From contig JAFTCC010000041.1 of the NCBI GenBank assembly GCA_017454915.1, positions 1-38,015 on the forward strand: DNA of 38,015 nt. The letters run 5' to 3'. Positions 8,174-16,850 of this stretch are shown piece after piece. The position numbers and the translations under genes were made by a program. The notes under the pieces were generated by a model. The model made no database searches, was not told where the DNA came from, and worked only from the letters and a program-made list of their open reading frames with translations. Numbering within the stretch: position 1 is the stretch's first letter; the number at the start of each line of letters is the position of its first letter. This DNA comes from Paludibacteraceae bacterium. GTDB lineage: Bacteria; Bacteroidota; Bacteroidia; Bacteroidales; Paludibacteraceae.

Positions 8174-10075
8174 TTTCAAAAGTTTGGCGTTAAACGATTT
8201 GAGTGTTTCGAGAACGTTGACGCGCACGTGTATGTAGTTCTCGATGCCGAGTTTTTGCAGGTCTTCCATGCAAGCCGGAGCGCCGGCAACCACAAAGAGC
8301 TCTTTAGCGTCTTTGAGGATTTGCCAAGCCTGAGGTGCAAACTCAGCGTATTCGTCGTCTGACGAGCAGAGAACGATAATGTCGGCACCTGCCTTTCGAG
8401 CAGCCTCAATGCCATCCTCTACTGTCTTGAAACCATTGTTGTCAATGACTTTGTATCCAGCGCATGCGAAGAAGTTACAGCTGAACTGCGAGCGGGCGAG
8501 ACGCATAGCGAGGTTGCCTATCGTGAGCATGAATGCCACGGGTTGGTGCTCCGACGCTTCGGTCTGCAGACGTAGTTGCTCGAACTCTTCGGCGGCACGT
8601 GTGCGGGGCAGAACGGGGAGTTCAGGCTCGCAGTGGCAGCAGCAGGCCTTGGCGTCTTTAACGATTTTGCCCTCGGTGCGCTCATTGAAGTTCGGGAACT
8701 GGTTAGTGCCAAGGATTGTCTCCTTGCGCTTTGCCACGTCACCGAGACGTTTTTGCAGGTTTTCCTGCATTGCGCGCTGTATCTCGCCAGACTTAACCAG
8801 CGTGAAGAAACCTCCCTTTTCCTGAACGTCGAGGAATATCTTCCATGCCTCTTCGGCAATCATGGCCGTGAGGTTCTCGAGATAGTATGAACCAGCTGCC
8901 GGGTCAACGACTTTGTCGAAGTGCGACTCTTCGCGCAACAGCAACTGTTGGTTGCGGGCTATGCGCTCCGAGAAGTCATCGCTATCCTTATAAGTCACGT
9001 CAAAGGGCGTTACCACTATGCTGTCCACGCCTGCCAGTGATGCTGACATAGCCTCGGTCTGGCTGCGCAGAAGGTTTACATAAGCGTCAAAGACGGTCAT
9101 GTTAAACGTTGAAGTTGTGGCATTCACGTGCATTTTCATTGCGCACGGGCAGTATTTGCCGTCAACTTTTTCGCACTGGCACGCGTCGCCGCAGTTGCAT
9201 ACAGGCTCATATTGGCGCACGATTTTCGCCCACAACATACGGGCGGCACGGAACTTGGCTATTTCCATGAAGTAGTTGCCCTGAACACCCATGTTGAATT
9301 TGATCGCCTTGCCAGCTGTGGCGGCATCAATTCCTGCATCGGTAAGCATTTCCATGTACTCGTTACCCCACGCAAGCGCGTATCCGAGTTCCTGACTGCA
9401 ATAAGCACCGGCATTGACGAGGCTCAGGCTGTTAACAGCGATGAGACGGTATTTAGGAAGACGCTTGCCTGCCTCCAAAACGTCTTTAAGACGCTCAACA
9501 ATGAAATCTTTCTCCAGATTTTTGCCCTTAACGAGCATACGGTTGATTGGGTCAACGTTGACGCTGCCGCGCAGTTTTGAGAGGTCAAGTCCTTTGGCGG
9601 TGAAGTAGTCAGCCAACAAGTTGAGCAGCTCTGCGCTGCGGCGGATGCATACGCGGAAGTTCAGCTCAACATACTCGGCATAGATGCCGTTGAGCAGAGT
9701 AGCGATGTATTCTGCGGACAACTGATGCTTGTCGAGTTTGAATCCGAGCGAGTTGATGCCTTTGTTGAGCACGTCAAGGGCTTTTGCGTTAGCGGCTTTA
9801 GCGTCATGGGCATCAATGTCCTGACGTATGAGCCACTCGTTGTCGTTTTTGATACCGCGCACGAAGGGGAATTTTCCCGGTGCGCTGTTTGTGGTTTCAA
9901 GGCCTTCAAGGTTCTCCTGCCTGTAGAAGGGCTGGACATTGAAGCCTTCGGGTGTGCGCCAGACTAACTTTTTGTTAAAGTCGGCGCCTTTGAGGTCCGT
10001 CATGATTTTGTCCATCCATTCCTGCGTGGACGTGGCGGGGAAATCCTCAAGCATGTGAAGTTTTTTGTCTGCCAT
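8171..10075 (-). CDS. mutA: Methylmalonyl-CoA mutase, small subunit
   Basis: Non-catalytic partner of MutB, needed for a stable mutase heterodimer. The start ATG at 10075 (MADKKLHMLEDF) follows a consensus promoter; a longer open frame upstream to 10210 lacks homology and would overlap that promoter. The barrel has typical subunit motifs (FMEIAKFRAARMLWAKI at 269-285, DPAAGSYYLENLT at 391-403). The C-terminal cobalamin-like domain lacks the DxHxxG histidine, as expected for the small subunit. Odd features are two cysteine clusters: C293, C295, C299, C301, C309, C311 with H316, just after the LWAKIVRQYEP helix, and CCCHC at 478-482 in the linker between barrel and C-terminal domain. Both could bind metal. 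Length 634 residues. Confidence 0.95.
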   Translation of the reverse strand: MADKKLHMLEDFPATSTQEWMDKIMTDLKGADFNKKLVWRTPEGFNVQPFYRQENLEGLETTNSAPGKFPFVRGIKNDNEWLIRQDIDAHDAKAANAKALDVLNKGINSLGFKLDKHQLSAEYIATLLNGIYAEYVELNFRVCIRRSAELLNLLADYFTAKGLDLSKLRGSVNVDPINRMLVKGKNLEKDFIVERLKDVLEAGKRLPKYRLIAVNSLSLVNAGAYCSQELGYALAWGNEYMEMLTDAGIDAATAGKAIKFNMGVQGNYFMEIAKFRAARMLWAKIVRQYEPVCNCGDACQCEKVDGKYCPCAMKMHVNATTSTFNMTVFDAYVNLLRSQTEAMSASLAGVDSIVVTPFDVTYKDSDDFSERIARNQQLLLREESHFDKVVDPAAGSYYLENLTAMIAEEAWKIFLDVQEKGGFFTLVKSGEIQRAMQENLQKRLGDVAKRKETILGTNQFPNFNERTEGKIVKDAKACCCHCEPELPVLPRTRAAEEFEQLRLQTEASEHQPVAFMLTIGNLAMRLARSQFSCNFFACAGYKVIDNNGFKTVEDGIEAARKAGADIIVLCSSDDEYAEFAPQAWQILKDAKELFVVAGAPACMEDLQKLGIENYIHVRVNVLETLKSFNAKLLK

Positions 10076-10112
10076 AAAATTGATATTTTGTAAAGATATT
10101 ATGCTTAATCTG

Positions 10113-10144
10113 CAAAGATACGAAAAATGCGTCAAACAACGAAA
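10113..10144 (-). promoter_or_regulatory. mutA promoter
   Basis: On the minus strand: TTTC (10144-10141), 20 bases, TATCTTTG (10120-10113). The -7 box is exact and the -33 box has 3 of 4 matches. It points at the mutA ATG 38 bases away and lies back to back with the aroA promoter. Confidence 0.65.
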
Positions 10145-10148
10145 TCCG

Positions 10149-10180
10149 TTTGGCTTTTTATGTTTTTTTTCCGACCTTTG
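10149..10180 (+). promoter_or_regulatory. aroA promoter
   Basis: TTTG (10149-10152), 20 bases, GACCTTTG (10173-10180); the -7 box has one mismatch to TAnnTTTG. The aroA ATG at 10189 is only 8 bases further, so the transcript would be leaderless or nearly so. Confidence 0.6.
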
Positions 10181-10188
10181 CACTTGCG

Positions 10189-11385
10189 ATGTCCCAATCC
10201 GATGCCACAATAAAAACCATGCGCCTGCCAGTGTGCAAGTCGGAGTATCAGCGTCTGCTGATGCTCAATGCCGCCGTGCGGATGTCGAAGCGCGACGACA
10301 CCTTGTTCGTCACTCCTGCCGACGGAGTGCCCGACGACTGCCTAACGATGCTAAAATGCGTCAACATGATGCTCACCGGCGCAGACGTCATTGACACCGC
10401 CGACAACGGCACGGCACTGCGTTTTCTGCTCGTACTGGCAGCATTGCGTGACAAGCAGTGCACCTTCACGACCACAGGGAAACGGGTCAGACCTGTCACC
10501 GAAGCCATTGCCGCATTGAAACAACTGGGAGTCGCGGTAGAAACCGACGTCAGGACCATCACCGTGAAAGGTCCGATAACCGGGCACCAAGTCAGCCTCA
10601 CCGCCCACACCACAAGCCAGCACGTCAGCGCGCTGATGCTGATAGCCCCCACCCTGCCTAAAGGACTTGAAATCAACATAGAGGGCGAGGCCGTTAGCGG
10701 TCCATACATAGAGATGACACGCAACTTGCTCACCAATCTTGGTGTTAACGTCTCGCACCATGACACGCACTATTTGATACCACACCACGAATTCAGCACT
10801 CTGCTGCCCGTTAGCGCTGATGCCGACTGGCCTTCAGCGATATTCGCCTTTGAGGCTGTGCTGACAGGACGGCACCCGCAGTGCTTTTTGCCTAACCTAA
10901 ACCACAACAGCGCGCAACCCGAAAGATATGCAGCAGACATTTTCGGAAAACTCGGGGTGGCATCAACGCAAACTCAGCATGGAATTATCGTGGAAAACAC
11001 AGGCGCTGACACCGACAATGTTGACATAATCATAGACGCTCGCCATTGCCCTGACAGCATTCCGCCGCTCGTGGTTGGAATGGCGGTGAAAGGCATAAAA
11101 TTCACAATCACACACACCAACTACCTTCGCGGGAAAGAATCTGACCGCATCGCCGCCCTGGAAAATGGTTTGAGCCAACTCGGCATCAACATCGTTAGCA
11201 GCGATGACGCCATCGCTTTTAACCCCGACAACAGACCCGAAGTCAGCATTGGAGCAAGCATAGACGCAAACGGCGACCACCGCATCGCAATGGCATTTGG
11301 AGCACTGCCCGACGAACTTGGCATAAAGGTAATAGGGAAAGAGTGTGTAAGCAAGTCATTTCCAGACTTTTGGAACCAAATATAG
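10189..11385 (+). CDS. aroA: 3-phosphoshikimate 1-carboxyvinyltransferase (EPSP synthase)
   Basis: Sixth step of the shikimate pathway: joins shikimate-3-phosphate and phosphoenolpyruvate. Both glycine-rich domains are present: LPVCKSEYQR (lysine, serine and arginine of the SKSxxxR motif kept, first serine changed to cysteine), NGTALRFLLVLAA, RVRPVTEAI, TSQHVSALMLIAP, CPDSIPPL (catalytic aspartate), LRGKESDRI, GDHRIAMAFGAL and the end KSFPDFW. The length of 398 residues is slightly short for the family (about 410-430). The start at 10189 is the only ATG that keeps the first strand and lies just after the promoter; an ATG at 10219 would cut into the first strand. It is divergent from mutA. Confidence 0.92.
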   Translation: MSQSDATIKTMRLPVCKSEYQRLLMLNAAVRMSKRDDTLFVTPADGVPDDCLTMLKCVNMMLTGADVIDTADNGTALRFLLVLAALRDKQCTFTTTGKRVRPVTEAIAALKQLGVAVETDVRTITVKGPITGHQVSLTAHTTSQHVSALMLIAPTLPKGLEINIEGEAVSGPYIEMTRNLLTNLGVNVSHHDTHYLIPHHEFSTLLPVSADADWPSAIFAFEAVLTGRHPQCFLPNLNHNSAQPERYAADIFGKLGVASTQTQHGIIVENTGADTDNVDIIIDARHCPDSIPPLVVGMAVKGIKFTITHTNYLRGKESDRIAALENGLSQLGINIVSSDDAIAFNPDNRPEVSIGASIDANGDHRIAMAFGALPDELGIKVIGKECVSKSFPDFWNQI

Positions 11386-11482
11386 CACAAACGGCACTCC
11401 CAGTAAACAAAGACGGCTATTCCACTGAACGATTTTTTTTGAAAAGTAGAGGGCAAAACTTGCTTATTTCACAATAAATGCG

Positions 11483-11490
11483 TAAATTTG
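11483..11490 (+). promoter_or_regulatory. Putative dnaN promoter (-7 box)
   Basis: TAAATTTG at 11483-11490 is an exact -7 match. CTTG at 11459-11462, 20 bases upstream, matches the -33 box in 3 of 4 positions. It would give a leader of about 95 bases before dnaN. Confidence 0.55.
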
Positions 11491-11590
11491 TAGCGGAAAG
11501 TTGTGCGAAAACATCAATTTTAAGGCCTGCAGAACTTTTCATTCAATAAAAAGACAACTCTCTGGTAATAATAACAAAAAAAATATAACT

Positions 11591-12718
11591 ATGAACTTTA
11601 CCATCAATAGCGGCACACTGTACAACCAACTGCAGACTGTAAGCCGCGTACTGCTGTCGAAAAACACCATGTCGATACTTAACGACTTTTTGTTTGACAT
11701 TCATGACGGCAAACTTCACATTCAGGCTTCGGACTCTGAAACCACAATGACAGCCGTGCTTCCGCTTGATGTTTACAGCGGCGACATACGCGTAACCATA
11801 TCCGCCCAATGGCTGCTCAACTTGCTCAAGGAGTTTTCCGACCAGCCTCTGACATTCGACATCGACAGCGACAACTTCCGCATCGTAATGTCGTCGCCCA
11901 ACGGCGAGTACCAACTCGTTGGGCACAATGGTGACGAATATCCCAAAATGCGCGAGATGGACGAGAGCGACACCAACTCGTTCATCATCAACGCACAGAC
12001 TCTGCTCTCATGCATCAACCGCACGCTCTTCAGCACCGCCAACGACGACTTGCGCCCCGTGATGAACGGCATATATTTCGACCTTGACACCGACAAGGGT
12101 ACCGTCGTAGCTACCGATGCCCACAAGCTCGTTAGGCTGATAAACACCACCTTCCACGCAGACGCCCCGACATCGTTCATCCTCGCCAAAAAACCAGCCA
12201 ACATACTGCGCGCCGTGTTGGGCAAGGAAAGCGGTGACGTACTCGTAACATTCGACAAAAAGAACATACTGTTCCAGACTGATACCCTGACGCTCATTTG
12301 CCGCCAGATTGAAGGACGCTATCCTAACTACAACGCCGTAATCCCGCAAAACAACGACCGCAACGTCGTTGTGGACCGTCTCACCCTGTTGAGCGCCATC
12401 CGTCGTGTGGGTGTGAGCGCCAACGTGGCAAGCAACCTCATCAAGTTCTCCATTTCAACCAACCAAGTGGAGCTGGCAGCACAAGATATAGAGTTCTCAA
12501 TCTCGGCTCACGAAACTATTTCGTGCCAATACGAGGGCGAGCCTATTGAAATAGGCTTCAAGTGGACCTTCCTGCTTGACATCCTCAATGCGATAGAGTG
12601 CGACGAGGTGATGATCAGCCTAGCCGACCACGCTCGTCCAGGACTCATTCTCCCGCTACACAACGCCGACAACGAGGACCTAACCATGCTCCTGATGCCG
12701 ATGATGCTCAACGACTGA
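11591..12718 (+). CDS. dnaN: DNA polymerase III beta subunit (sliding clamp)
   Basis: Ring-shaped processivity clamp that tethers the replicative polymerase to DNA. The three repeated clamp domains are recognisable: MNFTINSGTLYNQLQTVSRVL with LNDFLFDIHDGKLHIQASDSET (domain 1), FIINAQTLLSCINRTLFSTANDDLRPVMNGIYFDL and VATDAHKLV (domain 2), and IEGRYPNYNAVIP with RPGLILPLHNADNEDLTMLLMPMML (domain 3). The protein ends MML-ND, close to the usual M-P-M-R-L-like end. At 375 residues it is full length. The start at 11591 is set by homology; the frame is open further upstream to 11501 without homology. It is not next to dnaA, which is common in this phylum. A terminator follows at 12744. Confidence 0.96.
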   Translation: MNFTINSGTLYNQLQTVSRVLLSKNTMSILNDFLFDIHDGKLHIQASDSETTMTAVLPLDVYSGDIRVTISAQWLLNLLKEFSDQPLTFDIDSDNFRIVMSSPNGEYQLVGHNGDEYPKMREMDESDTNSFIINAQTLLSCINRTLFSTANDDLRPVMNGIYFDLDTDKGTVVATDAHKLVRLINTTFHADAPTSFILAKKPANILRAVLGKESGDVLVTFDKKNILFQTDTLTLICRQIEGRYPNYNAVIPQNNDRNVVVDRLTLLSAIRRVGVSANVASNLIKFSISTNQVELAAQDIEFSISAHETISCQYEGEPIEIGFKWTFLLDILNAIECDEVMISLADHARPGLILPLHNADNEDLTMLLMPMMLND

Positions 12719-12743
12719 TTGGAGTAAGACAATTTAATTACAT

Positions 12744-12797
12744 GAGGAGCGGAAGTGAAGACCACATCACGGTCTGCAATTCGCCGCTCCTCTTTTT
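12744..12797 (+). terminator. Rho-independent terminator of dnaN
   Basis: GAGGAGCGG (12744-12752) pairs with CCGCTCCTC (12784-12792), followed by TTTTTATT and more T. The loop is long, 31 bases. Confidence 0.7.
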
Positions 12798-12822
12798 ATT
12801 TTTTTTGCATATCATGTAAAAC

Positions 12823-13608
12823 ATGCAACTCACTAAACCCATCATATTTTTTGACCTCGAGACGACCGGGCTCAACATCGTCAAGGACCGCATCGTCGAA
12901 CTTAGTTACATCATCGTCAATCCTGACGGAACAGAGGAGAGGGACACCATGCGTTTCAATCCAGAAATGCCGATTCCACCTGCCGTTACTGCCGTACACG
13001 GAATATCAGACGAGGACGTAAAAAACTGCCCCACCTTCAAGCAGCAAGCGCACGAAATTGCCGAACTCTTCCGCGACTGCTGCATTGCAGGCTACAACAG
13101 CAACCACTTCGATATTCCGCTGCTGGCAGAAGAGTTCATCAGGGCTGGCGTGGACATTGACCTAAAGCAAAACAACACCATAGACGTCCAAGTCATTTTC
13201 TTCAAGAAAGAGCCTCGCAACCTAAAAGCCGCATACCGCTTCTACTGCAACAAAGATCTGGAACATGCCCACAGCGCCAATGCGGACACCGAAGCCACAT
13301 ACGAGGTATTCAAGGCACAACTTGAGAGATATAACGACCTTCCGGACGACATCGGAAGACTCTCAAATTACACCATGCCAAAGCGGTGCGCCGACTTTGA
13401 GGGGAAATTTATTTTTAACACACAAAACGAAATCGTCATCGACTTTGGTAAGCACAAGGGGAAACTACTAACAGAGATATTTCAGAAAGACCCGGGATAC
13501 TACGGCTGGATTATGAACGGAGAATTCCCGCAGTCAACAAAACTGATGCTGACAAAGCAGTTCAACGAATTTAAGACCCAGCAACTCAAAGATAAGTATA
13601 ACAAGTAG
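12823..13608 (+). CDS. DnaQ-like 3'-5' exonuclease with DUF3820-type C-terminus
   Basis: DEDDh-family exonuclease, related to the polymerase III epsilon proofreading subunit. Catalytic residues are visible: FFDLETTG (D11, E13), NHFDIPLL (D97), and HAHSANADTEAT (H150, D155). Residues 195-240 (FIFNTQNEIVIDFGKHKG...YYGWIMNGEFP) form the small DUF3820-like domain often found after this exonuclease in Bacteroidota. At 261 residues it is complete. It lies 104 bp downstream of dnaN, beyond a terminator, and 5 bp upstream of the DUF4954 gene, with which it must be cotranscribed. Whether it acts as proofreading epsilon or as a repair/RNA exonuclease cannot be told from sequence. Confidence 0.88.
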   Translation: MQLTKPIIFFDLETTGLNIVKDRIVELSYIIVNPDGTEERDTMRFNPEMPIPPAVTAVHGISDEDVKNCPTFKQQAHEIAELFRDCCIAGYNSNHFDIPLLAEEFIRAGVDIDLKQNNTIDVQVIFFKKEPRNLKAAYRFYCNKDLEHAHSANADTEATYEVFKAQLERYNDLPDDIGRLSNYTMPKRCADFEGKFIFNTQNEIVIDFGKHKGKLLTEIFQKDPGYYGWIMNGEFPQSTKLMLTKQFNEFKTQQLKDKYNK

Positions 13609-13613
13609 TAACT

Positions 13614-15452
13614 ATGTTCGTAAGACTTGACCAACCTCAGATAGAGCAACTCACACGCCAAGGCTGCACAGCCACCGATTGGGGCAAAATATCAATCCAC
13701 CACGGCAACGACCTAAGCCGTATCGTCCGCTGTAACTTCATCGGCGAAGTTGAAATTGGCGATTTTTGCGGTCTCGCTGGCGGAACGAGCACAATCGGGC
13801 TTCCCAACGGACTATACGACAGCACAATAGCGGACTGTGAGATAGGCGATTGCGTGCTCGTCAAAAACGTCGGGCTATTGCGCAACTCTGTGCTCGCTTT
13901 CCATACCTGCTTGTTCAACTGCGGAGTCATAGACTATGACGGCCATGCTTCGCTGGGCACGATGGCACTGCTCAACGAGGGCGGCGGCCGCCCCGTTCCC
14001 CTCTCTCCACTGCTCAGCGCGCCCGTGGCTCACGTTCTATGCCACTACCGCCACGAAGCAGAACTCTGCAACGCGCTGACCGAAAAACTAATGTGGAAAA
14101 TGCCTGGCAGGTGCAGCATAGGACAGGGAACGACAATTTGCAACTGCAAAAAAATCCTCAACGTCTGCTTCGGAGCCGAAAACACCATTGACGGCACTGA
14201 ACTGCTCAAGAACGGACACGTGGGCATCAGAAACATAATTGGCACCGGAGTCAACGCCCAAAACTTCGTAATCAAGTCAGACAACATCATCAGCGATGGT
14301 GCGATGCTTGAGCGCACTTTCGTGGGTGAGGGCTGCGAAATCGGCAAACAGTTCTCTGCCGTTGACAGCGCATTTTTCGCCAACTGCCAGGCTTTCCATG
14401 GCGAGGCGTGCTCGCTGTTTGCCGGTCCATACACCGTCACTCACCACAAATCCACGCTGCTCATAGCCTGCCAAACAAGTTTCTTCAATGCCGGCAGTGC
14501 CACCAACCAGAGCAACCACCTCTACAAACTCGGTCCGCTGCATCAGGGCATCATGGAACGCGGCTGCAAAACAGCGTCATCAAGTTACGTGATGTGGCCC
14601 GGACATATTGGAGCATTCTCAATGGTCATGGGGCACCACGGCAAGCACCTTGACACCAGCGCACTGCCGTTTTCGTACGTACTCGAGCGTGACGGTAAGT
14701 CATTCATCATGCCGGGCGCGAACCTGCGCAGCGTAGGCACATGGCGCGACAACGACAAGTGGCCCAAACGCGACAGAAGGCAAGATAGAGAACAGTCAGA
14801 GCCTTTGATTAGCACTATGTTAACACCATATACAGCGCAAAAAATCGTCAATGCCATCAGCCTGCTCCAAAACCTCAAACAAAATGCGGCAGGCAATGAG
14901 GTGCACTACAATGGCTGCACTATCAAATTAGCCGCGCTGTCCGCGGGCATAAGACTATATCAACTTGCGCTCGGCAGATTCATATTTGACACTCTCACAA
15001 ACTGCGGCAAAGCAGACAACAACAGTTCGGTAGGTGCGGAAATGTGGGTCGATTGGGCAGGACTCGTGATGCCACAAAGCGTGGCGGAAAACATTATTAC
15101 TGCCATGCGCGACAAGGGAATCGATATCGCAGCCATCAACCAGATGCTTCACGACGTGCCTGTTGACCACCAACTTCATGAACTCAACTGGGTGCTCAAC
15201 TATCTGCGCCAGCATGACACCACGCGCAATGAAGCGCTGCGTCAGGCGGCAAGCGATGCCAATATGCTCGACACAATGGTGCTTGGCGACGCCGAAAACG
15301 ACTTCGCTGACTTCACCAAAATCGGATACGGAGTAGAAGGCGAACCCAACACCAACGACGCCGACTTCAGTGCTGTCAGAGGCTCTGCCGATGACAACAG
15401 TTTCCTCAGGCAAATAAAACAGCAAATCAAGGAAAGGGAAAAATTTGCTTAA
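13614..15452 (+). CDS. DUF4954 family protein (left-handed beta-helix type)
   Basis: A 612-residue cytoplasmic protein with no signal peptide or membrane segment. It matches the Bacteroidota family DUF4954 as I recognise it (MFVRLDQPQIEQL..., then long stretches of hexapeptide-like turns such as VEIGDFCGLAG, STIADCEIGDCVLVKNVGLL and IGQGTTICNCKKI). These turns suggest a left-handed beta-helix like that of acyl- and nucleotidyl-transferases, followed by a more helical C-terminal third with an acidic DDNSF-type end. The function is unknown; a sugar-nucleotide or acyl transferase role would be a guess. It starts 5 bp after the exonuclease gene, and its 3' end contains the -33 box for the next operon. 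Confidence 0.8.
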   Translation: MFVRLDQPQIEQLTRQGCTATDWGKISIHHGNDLSRIVRCNFIGEVEIGDFCGLAGGTSTIGLPNGLYDSTIADCEIGDCVLVKNVGLLRNSVLAFHTCLFNCGVIDYDGHASLGTMALLNEGGGRPVPLSPLLSAPVAHVLCHYRHEAELCNALTEKLMWKMPGRCSIGQGTTICNCKKILNVCFGAENTIDGTELLKNGHVGIRNIIGTGVNAQNFVIKSDNIISDGAMLERTFVGEGCEIGKQFSAVDSAFFANCQAFHGEACSLFAGPYTVTHHKSTLLIACQTSFFNAGSATNQSNHLYKLGPLHQGIMERGCKTASSSYVMWPGHIGAFSMVMGHHGKHLDTSALPFSYVLERDGKSFIMPGANLRSVGTWRDNDKWPKRDRRQDREQSEPLISTMLTPYTAQKIVNAISLLQNLKQNAAGNEVHYNGCTIKLAALSAGIRLYQLALGRFIFDTLTNCGKADNNSSVGAEMWVDWAGLVMPQSVAENIITAMRDKGIDIAAINQMLHDVPVDHQLHELNWVLNYLRQHDTTRNEALRQAASDANMLDTMVLGDAENDFADFTKIGYGVEGEPNTNDADFSAVRGSADDNSFLRQIKQQIKEREKFA

Positions 15453-15475
15453 TTCAATAGTTTTTATTATTTTTG
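15444..15475 (+). promoter_or_regulatory. Promoter of the TPM-LemA-LemA operon
   Basis: TTTG (15444-15447), 20 bases, TATTTTTG (15468-15475), an exact consensus. The -33 box lies inside the last codons of the DUF4954 gene. The leader to the ATG at 15526 would be about 45 bases. Confidence 0.7.
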
Positions 15476-15525
15476 CAGAAAATACATCAATCGTTAAAAT
15501 CTAATTAAAAACTCAAAAACAACTC

Positions 15526-16779
15526 ATGCGCAAAATCTTTACTTCAATATGTCTGCTGTTGAGTTTGACATTGTTCGGTCAATTTCCTGTTTACACTGTG
15601 GAAACCGTGCCCAGCCCGAAGGACTTCGCCAAGGGCACTGCCAGCCCGACTGAAGTCAGAAACGGCTACGTCAGCAACCCCGACGGGCTGCTTAATCAGC
15701 AAGGAGTGGAATTCATAAACGCGCAACTTGACACGCTTGAAATCACCACAGGCGTACAAATGGCTGTAGTTGCGGTTTACAGCATTGGCGATGTGCCGGC
15801 AAGTTCCTTTGCCGTTGACCTGTTCAACTACTGGGGCATAGGAGATGCGGAGAAAAACACTGGTCTATTGCTCCTATGGGTGCCCAGCCAACGCTATGTT
15901 CAAATCACTACCGGCACTGGCATGGAGAAATACCTTACTGACGCCGACTGCGGTTACATACTCGATGAATTCCTCATACCGCATTTCAAAGATTCGTGCT
16001 ACTCCGCTGGTATAATTAAAGCCATTTGGGCGGTAGAATCCTATCTTGACGACCCGGAAACACGCGTTGAGTTATTAACCTCGTTTGAGAAAAAGACCGA
16101 GCCCGAATGGGTGTGGTGGCTCTGTTGGTATATAACGGCTATGATGATTGCGTTAATATGGTTGTGCTACCGCAGTTTTGTGTCAGTAAAGCGCAATGAG
16201 GGCGAAAGCAACGACAAAGCCGTCGAAAGGGTTCAGTCACTGATTGGCTGGATGACGTTTTTCACGGTATTGTTCCCCGCGCTGTATTTCCTGCGAAAAT
16301 GGGCTAAGGGCAAAGAAACAGCAATAAGAAAAATGCCATTTAACTGCGAAAATTGCGGACACGAGATGCAACTGCTCAACGAATCGGAAGAGGACCAATA
16401 CCTCAACGCAATACAACAAGCCGAGGAGAAAGTTGGTTCGTATGACCATGACGTTTGGCACTGTCCACAATGCCAAGCGACTAAAATATACTCATACCGT
16501 CTTAACACCGATTACGACAGATGCGCGGCTTGTGGTGCTGTTACGATGAAACTGACGAGCGACACGGTACTTGAACGTGCAACTCGCTACTCGTCAGGTC
16601 GCGGATGTAAGTTATACACATGCGCTAACTGCGGACACATTACTAAGAGCATTTACATAATACCTAAAATCGTTGAAAGCAGCGGAAGCAGCGGAAGCGG
16701 CGGAAGCAGAAGCGGTGGTGGCAGCAGCTCATGGGGCGGCGGACACAGCTCGGGTGGCGGTGCCGGAAGAAGTTACTAA
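15526..16779 (+). CDS. TPM-domain membrane protein with four CxxC motifs
   Basis: A signal peptide (residues 1-19) leads into a TPM domain (about 45-165: YVSNPDGLL...INAQLDTLE, NYWGIGDAEKNTGLLLL, GTGMEKYLTDADCGYI), a fold shared with Psb32/YgcG and found outside the membrane. Two membrane segments follow (about 195-217 and 238-257). The C-terminal part has four CxxC pairs (C274/C277, C313/C316, C333/C336, C366/C369), enough for two zinc ribbons, and ends in a Gly/Ser-rich low-complexity tail (GGGHSSGGGAG type), as in other TPM proteins. Two lemA genes follow, a common partnership in envelope stress or protein quality control; the exact role is unknown. Length 417 residues. Confidence 0.86.
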   Translation: MRKIFTSICLLLSLTLFGQFPVYTVETVPSPKDFAKGTASPTEVRNGYVSNPDGLLNQQGVEFINAQLDTLEITTGVQMAVVAVYSIGDVPASSFAVDLFNYWGIGDAEKNTGLLLLWVPSQRYVQITTGTGMEKYLTDADCGYILDEFLIPHFKDSCYSAGIIKAIWAVESYLDDPETRVELLTSFEKKTEPEWVWWLCWYITAMMIALIWLCYRSFVSVKRNEGESNDKAVERVQSLIGWMTFFTVLFPALYFLRKWAKGKETAIRKMPFNCENCGHEMQLLNESEEDQYLNAIQQAEEKVGSYDHDVWHCPQCQATKIYSYRLNTDYDRCAACGAVTMKLTSDTVLERATRYSSGRGCKLYTCANCGHITKSIYIIPKIVESSGSSGSGGSRSGGGSSSWGGGHSSGGGAGRSY

Positions 16780-16850
16780 CAAAACGACAGCACACCTTGA
16801 GAAAAAAATTAGACAACAGACGTTAGACAAACAAGACCAAAAATTACAAT

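Noticed and set aside
9128..9580. Plus-strand open frame of 150 codons opposite mutA.
   Set aside because: Antisense shadow; the minus strand is clearly the mutase small subunit.
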